Positions 18,645-27,215 of a DNA stretch of 64,000 nt are shown here, one piece after another (position 1 is the first letter of the stretch; each line of letters starts with the position of its first letter). The notes beneath the pieces were generated by a model. That model was given only the letters and a program-made list of their open reading frames with translations. It was not told the origin of the DNA and did no database searches. The stretch lies in NCBI GenBank assembly GCA_963752855.1, contig CAVVZX010000036.1, positions 186,001 to 250,000 of the forward strand, given 5' to 3'. A program made the position numbers and the translations under genes. The stretch is from DATJPW01 sp963752855. Lineage in GTDB: Bacteria; Desulfobacterota; Desulfomonilia; Desulfomonilales; Desulfomonilaceae.

Positions 18645-19758
18645 ATGATCATAGGTGTGCCTAAAGAGATCAAGGAATTTGAATATCGAGTGGGAGTAGT
18701 TCCTGCAGGGGTGCGCATACTGACAGAATACGGTCATAAAGTCTTGATTGAGAAAGGCGCGGGGGAAGGTTGCCGAATAGCCGACGAAGAATTCGTCGCC
18801 GCCGGGCGCTGTATTGATTGAGGGGAATGAGGAGATCTATCGCCAAGCCGAAATGGTAATGAAAGTGAAAGAACCTCTGGAAGAAGAGTATGATCTGATG
18901 CGAGAAAACCAAATTTTGTATTGTTATCTACATCTCGCCCCAGCTCCTCGCCTCACGGAAATTTTGTTGGAACGTAAAGTCGTGGCCATTGCATATGAGA
19001 CTATACAACTGGATGACGGTTCGTTGCCCCTGTTGATTCCCATGAGTGAAGTGGCGGGGCGCATGGCGATTCAGGTCGGCGCGCATTTCTTGGAGAAGAC
19101 CCAGGGGGGAAGAGGCGTGCTCCTGGGAGGGGTGCCGGGAGTGAGCCGTGGCCGGGTCACCATCATAGGAGCAGGCACTGTCGGTCGAGCGGCCGCGAAA
19201 ATGGCCGTTGGTATGGAGGCGGAAGTTCATATAATTGATATCGATCAACGTCGTCTTGTTTACATGGACGATCTGTTCGGGAATCGAATAACCACGCTCA
19301 TGTCGAACTACGATAATATTTCTTCTTCAGTTGTCAATTCACACCTTGTTATTGGGTCTGTCCTGATTCCGGGAGCAAGGGCGCCCAGGCTGGTTCCTCG
19401 CGACCTGGTCAAGGCTATGGAGCCCGGGGCCGTGATTGTGGACGTGGCTATCGATCAGGGCGGGTGTTTTGAGACTTCACGGCCGACTACGCACATAAAT
19501 CCCACGTACATAACGGATGACGTGATCCACTACTGCGTTCCAAATATGCCCGGCGCAGTAGCCCGGACGTCTACTTATGCCTTAACCAATGTCACCCTTC
19601 CTTATGCTGTAAAATTAGCGAACGAAGGTCTGCAAAAGGCAGTTTCGGAGGATTCTCATCTTGCGCAAGGTATTAATATTTATAAGGGACATGTCACTCA
19701 CCCAAAAGTCGCGCAGGCTTTAGGATACCAATACTCAGATCTGAGTGACGTTCTGTGA
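18645..19758 (+). CDS. ald: Alanine dehydrogenase, frame disrupted
   Basis: NAD-dependent interconversion of alanine with pyruvate and ammonia. The N-terminus MIIGVPKEIKEFEYRVGVVP with EKGAGEGC is characteristic. VMKVKEPLEEEY, the NAD-binding VTIIGAGTVGRAAAKMAVGM and the C-terminal NMPGAVARTSTYALTN follow. The frame breaks at 18804-18806: GGG in place of GG turns AAGAVLIEGNEEIY into a premature stop. Removing one G gives exactly 370 residues, the normal length. GGAGG lies about six bases before the ATG. The gene converges on the pentapeptide gene with about 120 bases between. Sequence error is more likely than real inactivation. Confidence 0.92.
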
Positions 19759-19880
19759 CATTAAGGGGCTATTAGAAGTCCTTGGGGGACGGAGTGGCCC
19801 ATCTCGGGCTTGTATGTCTAAGAGTGGCAGATGCGCCGGCCTTTGGAGCCTCCGCACTTGAGAGTTTCATTCTGACCGGG

Positions 19881-21399
19881 CTATTCCTCGCGTTTCCTGA
19901 TCTTTATGCCTTTCACATCCTGAAGTTGGGCGCCTCTCATATTGGTGCCGCCGTGTTTGATTCCCGTAAAATCCGACGAAGTTATAAACGCCCAGGAAAA
20001 ATTTGTTCCAGTGACATCAGCTCCTGTCAGGGAGATCTCGGTAATTTTAATGCCGCTCAGATTTGCGCGCGAGAGGTTGCATTGAGAGAGATTGGACCGG
20101 CTTAAGGTCATATTTTGGAGATCAGCGCTCTGAAAAGTCGGCCGACGAGGCGTCCGCGTCCGACATTTCGGATTCCGCGAGGCTCACTCGAACCAAGCGC
20201 GCTGAGCCAAGATTTGTTCCGGCTAACGTGGCTCGCTGCAAGTTGGCTTCTTCGAGATCGGCTCCGGTCATGATGGCTCCCGACAAGTCGGCTTTTTCCA
20301 TAGCGGCTTGGCGCAAGTCAGCATTCTGCAGGTCTGCATTCGATAGATTGGCCTGTCCCATATTTGCCTTCTGACAAATCGCGCCTTTCATTTGAGCGTT
20401 GCTGAGATTTGTTCCGATAAGGACCGATTTCGAGAGCTGCGCCTGCCCCAAAAGCGCATTGGAAAGATTCGCCGTCGTCATGTCCGCTTCCGTCAGATCA
20501 GCCTGTGAAAAATCGCACCCCGAGGCCTCTATTCTTTGCATTTTGGCGCTCGCAAGCTTCGCATTGGCGAATACCGCTTTTTCCAGTTTGGCCCCGGCTA
20601 AGTTAGCGCTGCTCAGGTCTGCGTTCTTCAAAATGGCGCCGGAAAGGTCTGCCCCTTCCAGGTTGGCGTGAGTCAATTTTGCGCCGGACAAATTGCTGCC
20701 GGAGAGTTTGGCATAAGAGAGGTCGGCTCGTTCGAGGTTGGCCTCTGACAGGTCGGTTTTCTCGAGCTTGATCTGCGAGGCAATGCTCCAGGACATATCT
20801 GCTTTGGCAAAGAAATTGCCGCTGAGCTGGCCTTTGGAGAGATCCGATGAGGAAAGAACAGCGTTTGAGAAATTAGCCTTCGTGAACACCGCCTTAGTAA
20901 GTCGAGTCCCGGAGATAATGGCTCCGGAAAGATCGGTTGCAGAGAAAATGGTCCCGTCCATAACCGATTTTCTCAGGTCTGTTCCAACGAGGTGCGCCTC
21001 AGTGAAATCCGTTTCCGCGAGGGTAGTCCTGGAGAGGTTCGCCTTGGAAAGATCGGCTCGTGCCAATAGCGCTTTTCTGAGGCATGATCCCTCAAGATTG
21101 GCTCCGGACAGATCCGCTCCTGCAAAATCGCCTTCCGTAAGGTCTATTTCCGACAGGTCGGCTCCTGCTAGATCGGCCCCGTAGAATTTGACCTTGGTGG
21201 CCTTTTTAATTCCGAGCTTAGAAATCATCAGCCCGCCGACAGAACCGTCCGTCCCTGACTTGACAGCAGACTGCAGCAATTCCTTTAGGGATGCGGCCCT
21301 CCCTGAAAAGAGGATTTCCCCTGTTCTCTTATGCTTGATATCAAATTTAGGCAAATCGAGAGCGCTCCTGGACACAAAATAACGTGCATGATAACACAA
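19881..21399 (-). CDS. Long pentapeptide-repeat protein, frame disrupted
   Basis: Repair gives up to 505 residues. A short N-terminal region (PKFDIKHKRTGEILFSGRAASLKELLQSAV) precedes nearly continuous A(D/N)LXX repeats from about residue 75 to the C-terminus, for example GADLAGADLSEIDL, GANLEGSCLRKALL and ANLSNADLQNADLRQ. Such repeats form right-handed quadrilateral beta-helices. The N-terminal region resembles that of other stand-alone pentapeptide proteins. The frame breaks in a run of four A at 20133-20136 (plus strand); removing one joins SADF to QSADLQNMTLSRSNL. The true start may be a TTG about 20 codons in (before PKFDIK), which has AGGAG upstream. No membrane segment is seen and the function is unknown. 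Confidence 0.8.
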
Positions 21400-21470
21400 T
21401 TGGCAGAGAACGTTACCATTAAATTAGCGCAACCGGTAACCTCACGGTTATGAACACATCATCAATTTCA

Positions 21471-21499
21471 TTGAATAAGACGGAAGAACATAGTATAAA
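21471..21499 (+). promoter_or_regulatory. Promoter of the cysteine synthase gene
   Basis: TTGAAT at 21471-21476, a 17-base spacer and TATAAA at 21494-21499. It lies inside the longest open frame (from 21450), so the transcript should begin near 21506 and translation must start downstream of that. Confidence 0.6.
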
Positions 21500-21533
21500 A
21501 AAGGATTGTACAATCATGAGGAAGGAAGCGGAA

Positions 21534-22442
21534 ATGGGAATCCTCGATCTCATAGGAAATACACCTCTGGTAAGAATCCGTAATGACAACGGCTCGGATA
21601 AGGTGCGCATCTTCGGGAAGTTGGAGGGAAATAATCCCGGCGGGTCCGTAAAAGACCGGATCGCGTATTACATGATCCAAAAGGCCGAAACCGATGGAAT
21701 CCTGACGAAAGACAAAATCATTTTAGAGCCGACGTCCGGGAATACAGGAATCGGATTATCTATGGTCGCTGCTTGCAAAGGATACCGTTGTCTTTTGACA
21801 TTGCCCGAATGCGTCAGCGTTGAAAGACGAAACACGCTCAGGGCCTACGGCGCGGACCTAGACATCACGCCACCCAACGAATCTACTGACGGAGCAATAC
21901 GGCGGGCGCACGAAATCTATGATGCTGACCCGGAAACCTACTTTATGCCGAATCAATTTGTAAATTCCGCCAACGTCGAAGCTCATTACATGACTACGGG
22001 AGTGGAAATTCTGAGAGACACGGGCGGGGAAATAGATGTTTTTGTAGCCGGGATGGGTACCACAGGGACCCTTATGGGTGTTTCTCGGAGACTGAAAGAG
22101 CATAATCCGGCCATCGAGGTCGTGGGTATAGAACCGGTAGAAGGGCACACAATTCAAGGTCTCAAAAACATGACGGAATCTATGGTGCCCGAGATATATG
22201 ACCCTCGCAAGATCGATCGGATTGTCCAGGTCAACGATAATCAAGCCTATGATACCACTCGGTGGCTCGCGTTGACCCAGGGAATATTCGTTGGTATGAG
22301 TTCAGGGGCGGCAGTTTACGGGGCCATGCAGGTCGCCAAAGACATCAGCGGCGGCACAATTGTTTGTATTTTACCTGATCGGGGTGACAGGTACCTTAGC
22401 ACGACCCTTTTCAAATCCATTTGCGCCAAATGTCCCCCTTGA
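21534..22442 (+). CDS. cysK: Cysteine synthase / PLP-dependent beta-replacing enzyme
   Basis: A 302-residue fold-type II PLP enzyme of the O-acetylserine sulfhydrylase family, which makes cysteine from O-acetylserine and sulfide. It starts MGILDLIGNTPLVRI. The PLP lysine is in NPGGSVKDRI (Lys40), EPTSGNTGIGLS is the substrate loop, and GMGTTGTLMGVSRRL and VGMSSGAAVYGA bind cofactor phosphate and ring. The short C-terminus ends in SICAKCPP, a CxxC that fits the CysM-like or thiocarboxylate-using subgroup as well as CysK. The ATG at 21534 has AAGGAAG upstream; 21516 is an alternative. The promoter at 21471-21499 excludes the longer start. Confidence 0.88.
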   Translation: MGILDLIGNTPLVRIRNDNGSDKVRIFGKLEGNNPGGSVKDRIAYYMIQKAETDGILTKDKIILEPTSGNTGIGLSMVAACKGYRCLLTLPECVSVERRNTLRAYGADLDITPPNESTDGAIRRAHEIYDADPETYFMPNQFVNSANVEAHYMTTGVEILRDTGGEIDVFVAGMGTTGTLMGVSRRLKEHNPAIEVVGIEPVEGHTIQGLKNMTESMVPEIYDPRKIDRIVQVNDNQAYDTTRWLALTQGIFVGMSSGAAVYGAMQVAKDISGGTIVCILPDRGDRYLSTTLFKSICAKCPP

Positions 22443-22553
22443 TCCATATAGCGCTATCACAGCGATGGTCTAGCAGAGCGGCTTTTGCCGGAAAGCGCCG
22501 ATCCTGCGCTGATAAGAGTTGTTTTGCCGTTGGACTTGCTGTCCGAGAGGTAT

Positions 22554-22973
22554 TTAAAAGAACTCGTAGCAATCCCCAGGCGCGGGCGTGGACTGGTCCA
22601 GGAAGAAGACCTTCGAAGAGGTTTGATCCGGTAAGGAGAACTTTATAGTGTTTTTGGCGCCGAGCTTAAGGTGCTGCCCTGCGTTTATGAGCTGAAAAAG
22701 AATTAACCGGCCGTGCTGGTAGATCGGTTGGGCGTCAACCACAACGCCGTTGACAGTCCAGACGGGCCGAGGAATAAAAAACGTGTAAACAGGATAATTG
22801 CCGGTTGCCTCTAGGGTGGGGATGATAATACCGCCTGATGAACGGCATACTTTTACGGTATTGATTTTCCACTTGGTGGATGAAGAAGTACCATCAGCAG
22901 CTTTCAACGGGGAAAACCCGGTGAGAGCCACCAAGATCATTAGGCCGAGAAGGAAGACACGGACAGATGTCAT
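22554..22973 (-). CDS. Secreted protein of unknown function
   Basis: A 139-residue protein with a clear signal peptide (MTSVRVFLLGLMILVALTGF, cleavage probably after KAA near residue 26). The mature part is rich in beta-forming residues, with a conserved-looking WTVNGVVVDAQPIYQHGRLILF core and two cysteines (VCRSSGG and the C-terminal GDCYEFF) that could form a disulfide. I do not recognise a family. It converges with cysK and is divergent from gapA. Confidence 0.65.
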   Translation of the reverse strand: MTSVRVFLLGLMILVALTGFSPLKAADGTSSSTKWKINTVKVCRSSGGIIIPTLEATGNYPVYTFFIPRPVWTVNGVVVDAQPIYQHGRLILFQLINAGQHLKLGAKNTIKFSLPDQTSSKVFFLDQSTPAPGDCYEFF

Positions 22974-23140
22974 CAGATCCGGATCTCCGCCCGCCGGTCC
23001 TTAAGTTAAAGGCTTTGTGGGACAATTTCATTGTAAAACAAGGTCGGCCCGCAAGGCTTGTGCCACGGGATTCCGTGACCGACGGCTATTTCCGTATATC
23101 TGAGATTTGTTAGAAACACAAGAGAAGAAATCACAGGAGA

Positions 23141-23169
23141 TTGACGCGATATAGGGAAACGATTATCTT
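23141..23169 (+). promoter_or_regulatory. Promoter of the gapA-pgk-tpiA-secG operon
   Basis: TTGACG at 23141-23146, a 17-base spacer and TATCTT at 23164-23169, about 40 bases before gapA. GGAGG also lies before the ATG. Confidence 0.55.
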
Positions 23170-23207
23170 TAAGGCGATTTTATTAAGGAGTCTTCGGAGG
23201 TACTATT

Positions 23208-24218
23208 ATGTCCGTGAGAATAGCGATTAATGGATTCGGCCGCATCGGCAGGAATGTGATGCGAACTGCGTTGGGGCGCAAAGAAGTTGAAGTAATAGCG
23301 ATTAACGATAGAACTGATCCCAAATTGATGTCTTTCTTATTTAAGCATGATACGGTTCACGGGCCATATCCTGATGACGTTACCTTTGATCAAGATTCTA
23401 TAGTTGTTGGAGGGAAGAAGGTTCGTGCTCTTGCAATCACCGATAATCTACTCAATCTCCCATGGTCGGAGCTGAAAGTCGATGTTGTCATGGAATGCAC
23501 CGGAATTTTCAGAGAGCGGGATAAGGCTGGCAAACATATCGAGGCCGGCGCAAGGAAGGTCATCATTTCTGCTCCTGGGAAGAAAGTGGACGGTACTTTT
23601 GCTCTTGGGGTTAATGAGGAAACATATGATCCTATGAGTCATCACGTAATATCCAATGCTTCATGCACCACCAACTGCCTGGCCCCATTGGCGAAAGTCC
23701 TATTTGACGAATTTGGGATCGAAAAGGGTCTGATGACAACGGTTCATTCATATACAATGGATCAGAGTCTTCTTGATACGGTTCACAAGGATTACCGCAG
23801 GGCCAGGGCCGCTGCCGTAAATATGATACCTACCACTACAGGTGCTGCCACGGCGGTAGGGCTCGTTATTCCCGAATTAGCCGGTAAGTTGGACGGAATG
23901 GCGATTCGAGTTCCGACCCCAAATGTATCGTTCATGGATCTTACGGCGACCCTAAAGCGAGACACGACAGTGGAAGACGTGAATGCAGCGATGAAAAGAG
24001 CTGCCGAGGGTCGAATGAAGGGGATCCTGCAATATATGGATGAACCGCTGGTAAGCACGGATTTTGTGAACAGCACATATTCTGCTGTATTTGACGCGCT
24101 ATCTACCATCGTGATCGACGGCAACATGGTGAAGGTTTGCGGTTGGTACGATAATGAATCAGGATATTCGGCGCGGATGGTGGACTTGGCTGTTTACGTT
24201 GGGGAGCGATTGGTTTGA
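23208..24218 (+). CDS. gapA: Glyceraldehyde-3-phosphate dehydrogenase, type I
   Basis: Central glycolytic and gluconeogenic enzyme, a 336-residue protein of normal length. The N-terminal Rossmann motif is INGFGRIGRNV. The catalytic Cys153 is in SNASCTTNCLAP, the catalytic His is in TVHSYTMDQSL, and WYDNESGYSARMVD closes the protein. The order gapA-pgk-tpiA-secG is a common bacterial operon. The gene is intact and begins with ATG after GGAGGTACTATT. pgk follows 68 bases downstream. Confidence 0.97.
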   Translation: MSVRIAINGFGRIGRNVMRTALGRKEVEVIAINDRTDPKLMSFLFKHDTVHGPYPDDVTFDQDSIVVGGKKVRALAITDNLLNLPWSELKVDVVMECTGIFRERDKAGKHIEAGARKVIISAPGKKVDGTFALGVNEETYDPMSHHVISNASCTTNCLAPLAKVLFDEFGIEKGLMTTVHSYTMDQSLLDTVHKDYRRARAAAVNMIPTTTGAATAVGLVIPELAGKLDGMAIRVPTPNVSFMDLTATLKRDTTVEDVNAAMKRAAEGRMKGILQYMDEPLVSTDFVNSTYSAVFDALSTIVIDGNMVKVCGWYDNESGYSARMVDLAVYVGERLV

Positions 24219-24286
24219 TGCGGCTGTGAACTTAGATTGAATCCATAAATCCTGAAATTTGATTCTAGTGGATTGAGAGGATTGGG

Positions 24287-25472
24287 ATGGCGATCAAGAG
24301 CATTCGCGACATTGATATCAAAGGCAAGCGAGTATTCTTTCGTTTTGATTTCAATGTGCCTCTGGACGCATCCGGCGTCATAAAAGATGACACCCGAATT
24401 CGGAGAGCTTTACCGACGATCAACTACGCGATAGCTCAAGGGGCAAAATCGGTCCTCACGTCACATCTTGGCCGCCCAAAAGGAGAAAGAAAGCCTGAGA
24501 TGAGTCTCAGACCGGTCGCCTTGCGCCTACAAGAACTGCTGGGTCGGGAGGTCCGATTTGTTGAAGATTGTATAGGATCACAGGTTAAGGAAGCAGTGGC
24601 CAGGATTCCTGATGGGGGCCTTCTACTCCTCGAAAATCTGAGATTCCACGCCGGCGAGACGAAGAATGATCCGGAATTTGCGAGTGAACTGGCTTCTATA
24701 ACGGATGTATATGTGAACGACGCGTTCGGAACAGCCCATCGAGCCCATGCCTCGACAGTGGGAATCGCTGAACTGGTTAAGGAGAAGGCCGCGGGTTTGT
24801 TGCTGAAAGAAGAATTGGAAAATCTGGCCAAAGCGTTTTCGAATCCCTCACGGCCGGTGGTTGCTGTCTTCGGAGGCGCCAAGGTTTCGGACAAACTGAA
24901 CGTCCTCACAAACATTCTCGACCGTATGGATGTGGTGCTTATTGGCGGGGGCATGGCCAACACATTTCTAAAAGCTGAGGGGGCTCCTATGGGGGCTTCA
25001 AAAGTCGAAGAAGACATGTTAGGGACTGCGTCCGAAATGCTGGCGTCAGGCAAGGCCGGGCAGTGCGAAGTGCGCTTGCCGGTGGATGTGCGTCGTGGCG
25101 GAAAACATGGACGAGGGCTCGCAGGTGAAAATCGTTGATATCAAGTCGGTTCCTACCGAGCAAATGGCTCTGGATATTGGCCCTCAAACTATTGAGCTGT
25201 TTAAACAAGAGGTTAAAAAGGCCAAAACTATAATTTGGAACGGTCCTATGGGAGTTTTCGAAATAGCTGCGTTTAGTCGCGGAACAATGGAGATCGCTAG
25301 GGCTGTGGCAGAATCCGCGGCGTTTTCCGTCGTAGGCGGAGGTGATACAATACGCGCTGTCCAGCAGGCGGGGGTGGCTGGGAAGATATCCTACATATCC
25401 ACTGGCGGGGGGGCCTTTATGGAGTTTATGGAAGGCAAGACTCTGCCGGGTGTGGCTGCGCTGGAGAGCTGA
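24287..25472 (+). CDS. pgk: Phosphoglycerate kinase, frame disrupted
   Basis: Interconverts 1,3-bisphosphoglycerate plus ADP and 3-phosphoglycerate plus ATP. Recognisable segments are FFRFDFNVPLD, TSHLGRPKGER, LLLENLRFHAGE, VVAVFGGAKVSDKLNVL, IGGGMANTFLKAEG, WNGPMGVFE and VVGGGDTIRAV. The frame breaks at 25088: LPVD should continue CVVAENMDEGSQV, but one extra base follows GAT. Repair gives 394 residues, exactly family length. The conserved sequence on both sides argues for sequence error rather than gene loss. Confidence 0.95.
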
Positions 25473-25530
25473 TCCTGGATACGTTCGGACCAATCTTGCC
25501 CTGGATCTATTGCTATAGGAAAATCAGAAT

Positions 25531-26296
25531 ATGAATGAGCGAACGCCAATTATTGCCGGCAATTGGAAAATGCATAAGACTCGAACGGAGACGCGAGGGT
25601 TGATGCGAGAGCTGGCTGAAGGTCTGCGAAGCAGCCCGACGGTCGCTGAAATAATTGTGGCTCCTCCTTTTGTTTGCATTGTTGACGCAATTGAAGAAGC
25701 GGGAGACGGCCCAATTTCAGTGAGCGGCCAAAATATGCATTGGGAAGACCACGGAGCATTTACCGGCGAGATTTCCGCTGCTATGCTGAAGGAAGCAGGT
25801 TGCAGTCATGTAATCATAGGTCATTCGGAGCGGCGACAGTTTTTCGGTGAAACTGACGAAACGGTGAATCTTAAGATAAAGGCCGCGATGAGAACCGATC
25901 TGGTACCGATTTTTTGCCTGGGTGAAAGCTTGACGGAACGTGAAGCAGGCCGTACTTTCGAGGTGGTGAAGACGCAGCTGGCGCGCGGACTCGATGGGAT
26001 AGAAATATCGGATGTGTCGCGATTTGTGATCGCGTATGAACCTGTTTGGGCGATTGGGACCGGCCGGACTGCCAGCCCCGAGCAGGCGCAAGAGGTTCAC
26101 GGATTCCTGCGGGCCGAATTGGCTTCCCTGGTAGGGCGGGAATGCGCAAGCGGGATCAGGATTCTTTACGGGGGCAGTGTGAAACCGGATAATACACGAA
26201 GCTCTTATGGCCTGCGACGATATTGACGGTTGCCTGGTAGGCGGCGCGTCTCTGAAATCCGGAGATTTCCTGGGCATCATTAGAGAAGCGGTCTAG
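25531..26296 (+). CDS. tpiA: Triosephosphate isomerase, frame disrupted near the C-terminus
   Basis: Glycolytic TIM barrel that interconverts glyceraldehyde 3-phosphate and dihydroxyacetone phosphate. It contains IIAGNWKMHKT (Lys), IIGHSERRQFFGE (catalytic His) and FVIAYEPVWAIGTGRT (catalytic Glu). The phosphate-binding loop ILYGGSVKPDNTR is followed by an extra A at 26199-26200. Undoing it restores ALMACDDIDGCLVGGASLK and a stop at 26296, giving 254 residues. secG follows after 22 bases in the same operon. Confidence 0.94.
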
Positions 26297-26318
26297 GGCC
26301 GCGGAGGTAAAGGCAATA

Positions 26319-26792
26319 ATGTTTACTACCGTTATTCTGGCAGTTCACATCTTGGTCTGCGTGGCGCTGATCATGATTATACTCCTACAGTCCGGTAAGG
26401 GGGCCGATATCGGCGCCGTATTCGGAGGAGGGTCAAGCAATACATTGTTCGGAAGCACCGGAGCGACTCCTTTCTTGAGCAAGTTGACCATCGGCGTCGC
26501 TGTGATGTTCATGGTGACCTCGATCATTCTCACCTATTTTTCCGGGAGGGTTGTGCCTAAGGAGCATTCGGTTATTGGTGACCAACCCGCGACCGAGGCG
26601 CCTCTGACCGCGCCGGTCCCGGGACAGTCTGAAACCGGCACGGCCGCGCCCGCCAAACCTGAGGGCGCTCCCGTGGAAAAAGCCACGCCTCCTACAAGCG
26701 CTGCCCCGTCAGCTCCTGCCACCAAGGCCGAACCGGCGCCAGGGGGAGCGCCTGCGCCACCTCCGGAAAGCACAGGGACTTCGAATAAGTAG
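26319..26792 (+). CDS. secG: Preprotein translocase subunit SecG with Ala/Pro tail
   Basis: Small SecYEG subunit with two membrane helices: residues about 3-22 (VILAVHILVCVALIMIILLQ) and about 52-74 (KLTIGVAVMFMVTSIILTYF). They flank the conserved cytoplasmic SGKGADIGAVFGGGSSNTLFGS loop. The 157-residue product is longer than classical SecG because residues about 85-157 form a Pro/Ala/Glu-rich low-complexity tail, a form common in relatives. It is last in the gapA operon and is followed by a terminator. Confidence 0.93.
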   Translation: MFTTVILAVHILVCVALIMIILLQSGKGADIGAVFGGGSSNTLFGSTGATPFLSKLTIGVAVMFMVTSIILTYFSGRVVPKEHSVIGDQPATEAPLTAPVPGQSETGTAAPAKPEGAPVEKATPPTSAAPSAPATKAEPAPGGAPAPPPESTGTSNK

Positions 26793-26836
26793 ATCGAGCT
26801 GGGTGCGGGTAACTCTCTGAAATAACAATACAAAGA

Positions 26837-26870
26837 AACCCAATGTTCCACGTGGAACGTTGGGTTTTAT
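26837..26870 (+). terminator. Terminator of the gapA operon containing a parS-like palindrome
   Basis: A nearly perfect 30-base palindrome: AACCCAA pairs with TTGGGTT around a TGTTCCACGTGGAACG core, followed by TTAT. It lies 45 bases after secG. The core at 26844-26859 also resembles a ParB-binding parS site. Confidence 0.7.
26844..26859. promoter_or_regulatory. Candidate parS (ParB-binding) site
   Basis: The 16-mer TGTTCCACGTGGAACG differs from the general bacterial parS consensus TGTTNCACGTGAAACA at two positions, and the inner 14 bases form a perfect palindrome. It could be only the stem of the terminator in which it sits. I saw no second copy in this window and no parAB genes. Confidence 0.4.
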
Positions 26871-27033
26871 ATTCGGATGACCAGAAGTCTTGCAGGAATA
26901 GGGAGAAGCCCTGCGAAGTGGACGGACCGCGGCAGGGGCGACTGGTCGCCCTTTTGGGCTGTCTCAGAATCGCCATAGCAGTTCTCGAGAGTTTTGCACC
27001 TGTAACGGACATGATCGGAGGGTAACGCAGAAT

Positions 27034-27207
27034 GGTAGGACAGGCCTCCAGCCTGTCTATTAAGAATGACGGGCAAGATGCCCGTCGCCACCGCGGTGTA
27101 GGGGCGGGTTTGAAACCCGCCCTTGGTTGTGTTTGTCGAAAACGATTTTATGGGCCCGGCAGCAAGGCCAGTCCTACAATCGGTAGCGACCGGCGTCCCT
27201 GCCGGTC
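27034..27207. repeat. Mosaic of four hairpin repeats
   Basis: Four hairpins stand in series in non-coding DNA. GACAGGC/GCCTGTC spans 27039-27057, GACGGGC/GCCCGTC spans 27068-27086, GGGCGGGTTT/AAACCCGCCC spans 27102-27122, and GACCGGC/GCCGGTC spans 27188-27207. GGTAGGAC at 27034 is answered by inverted GTCCTAC near 27171. The layout resembles clustered REP-type palindromes. The intergenic stretch 26871-27215 holds no supported gene. Confidence 0.7.
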
Positions 27208-27215
27208 GATTTGGC

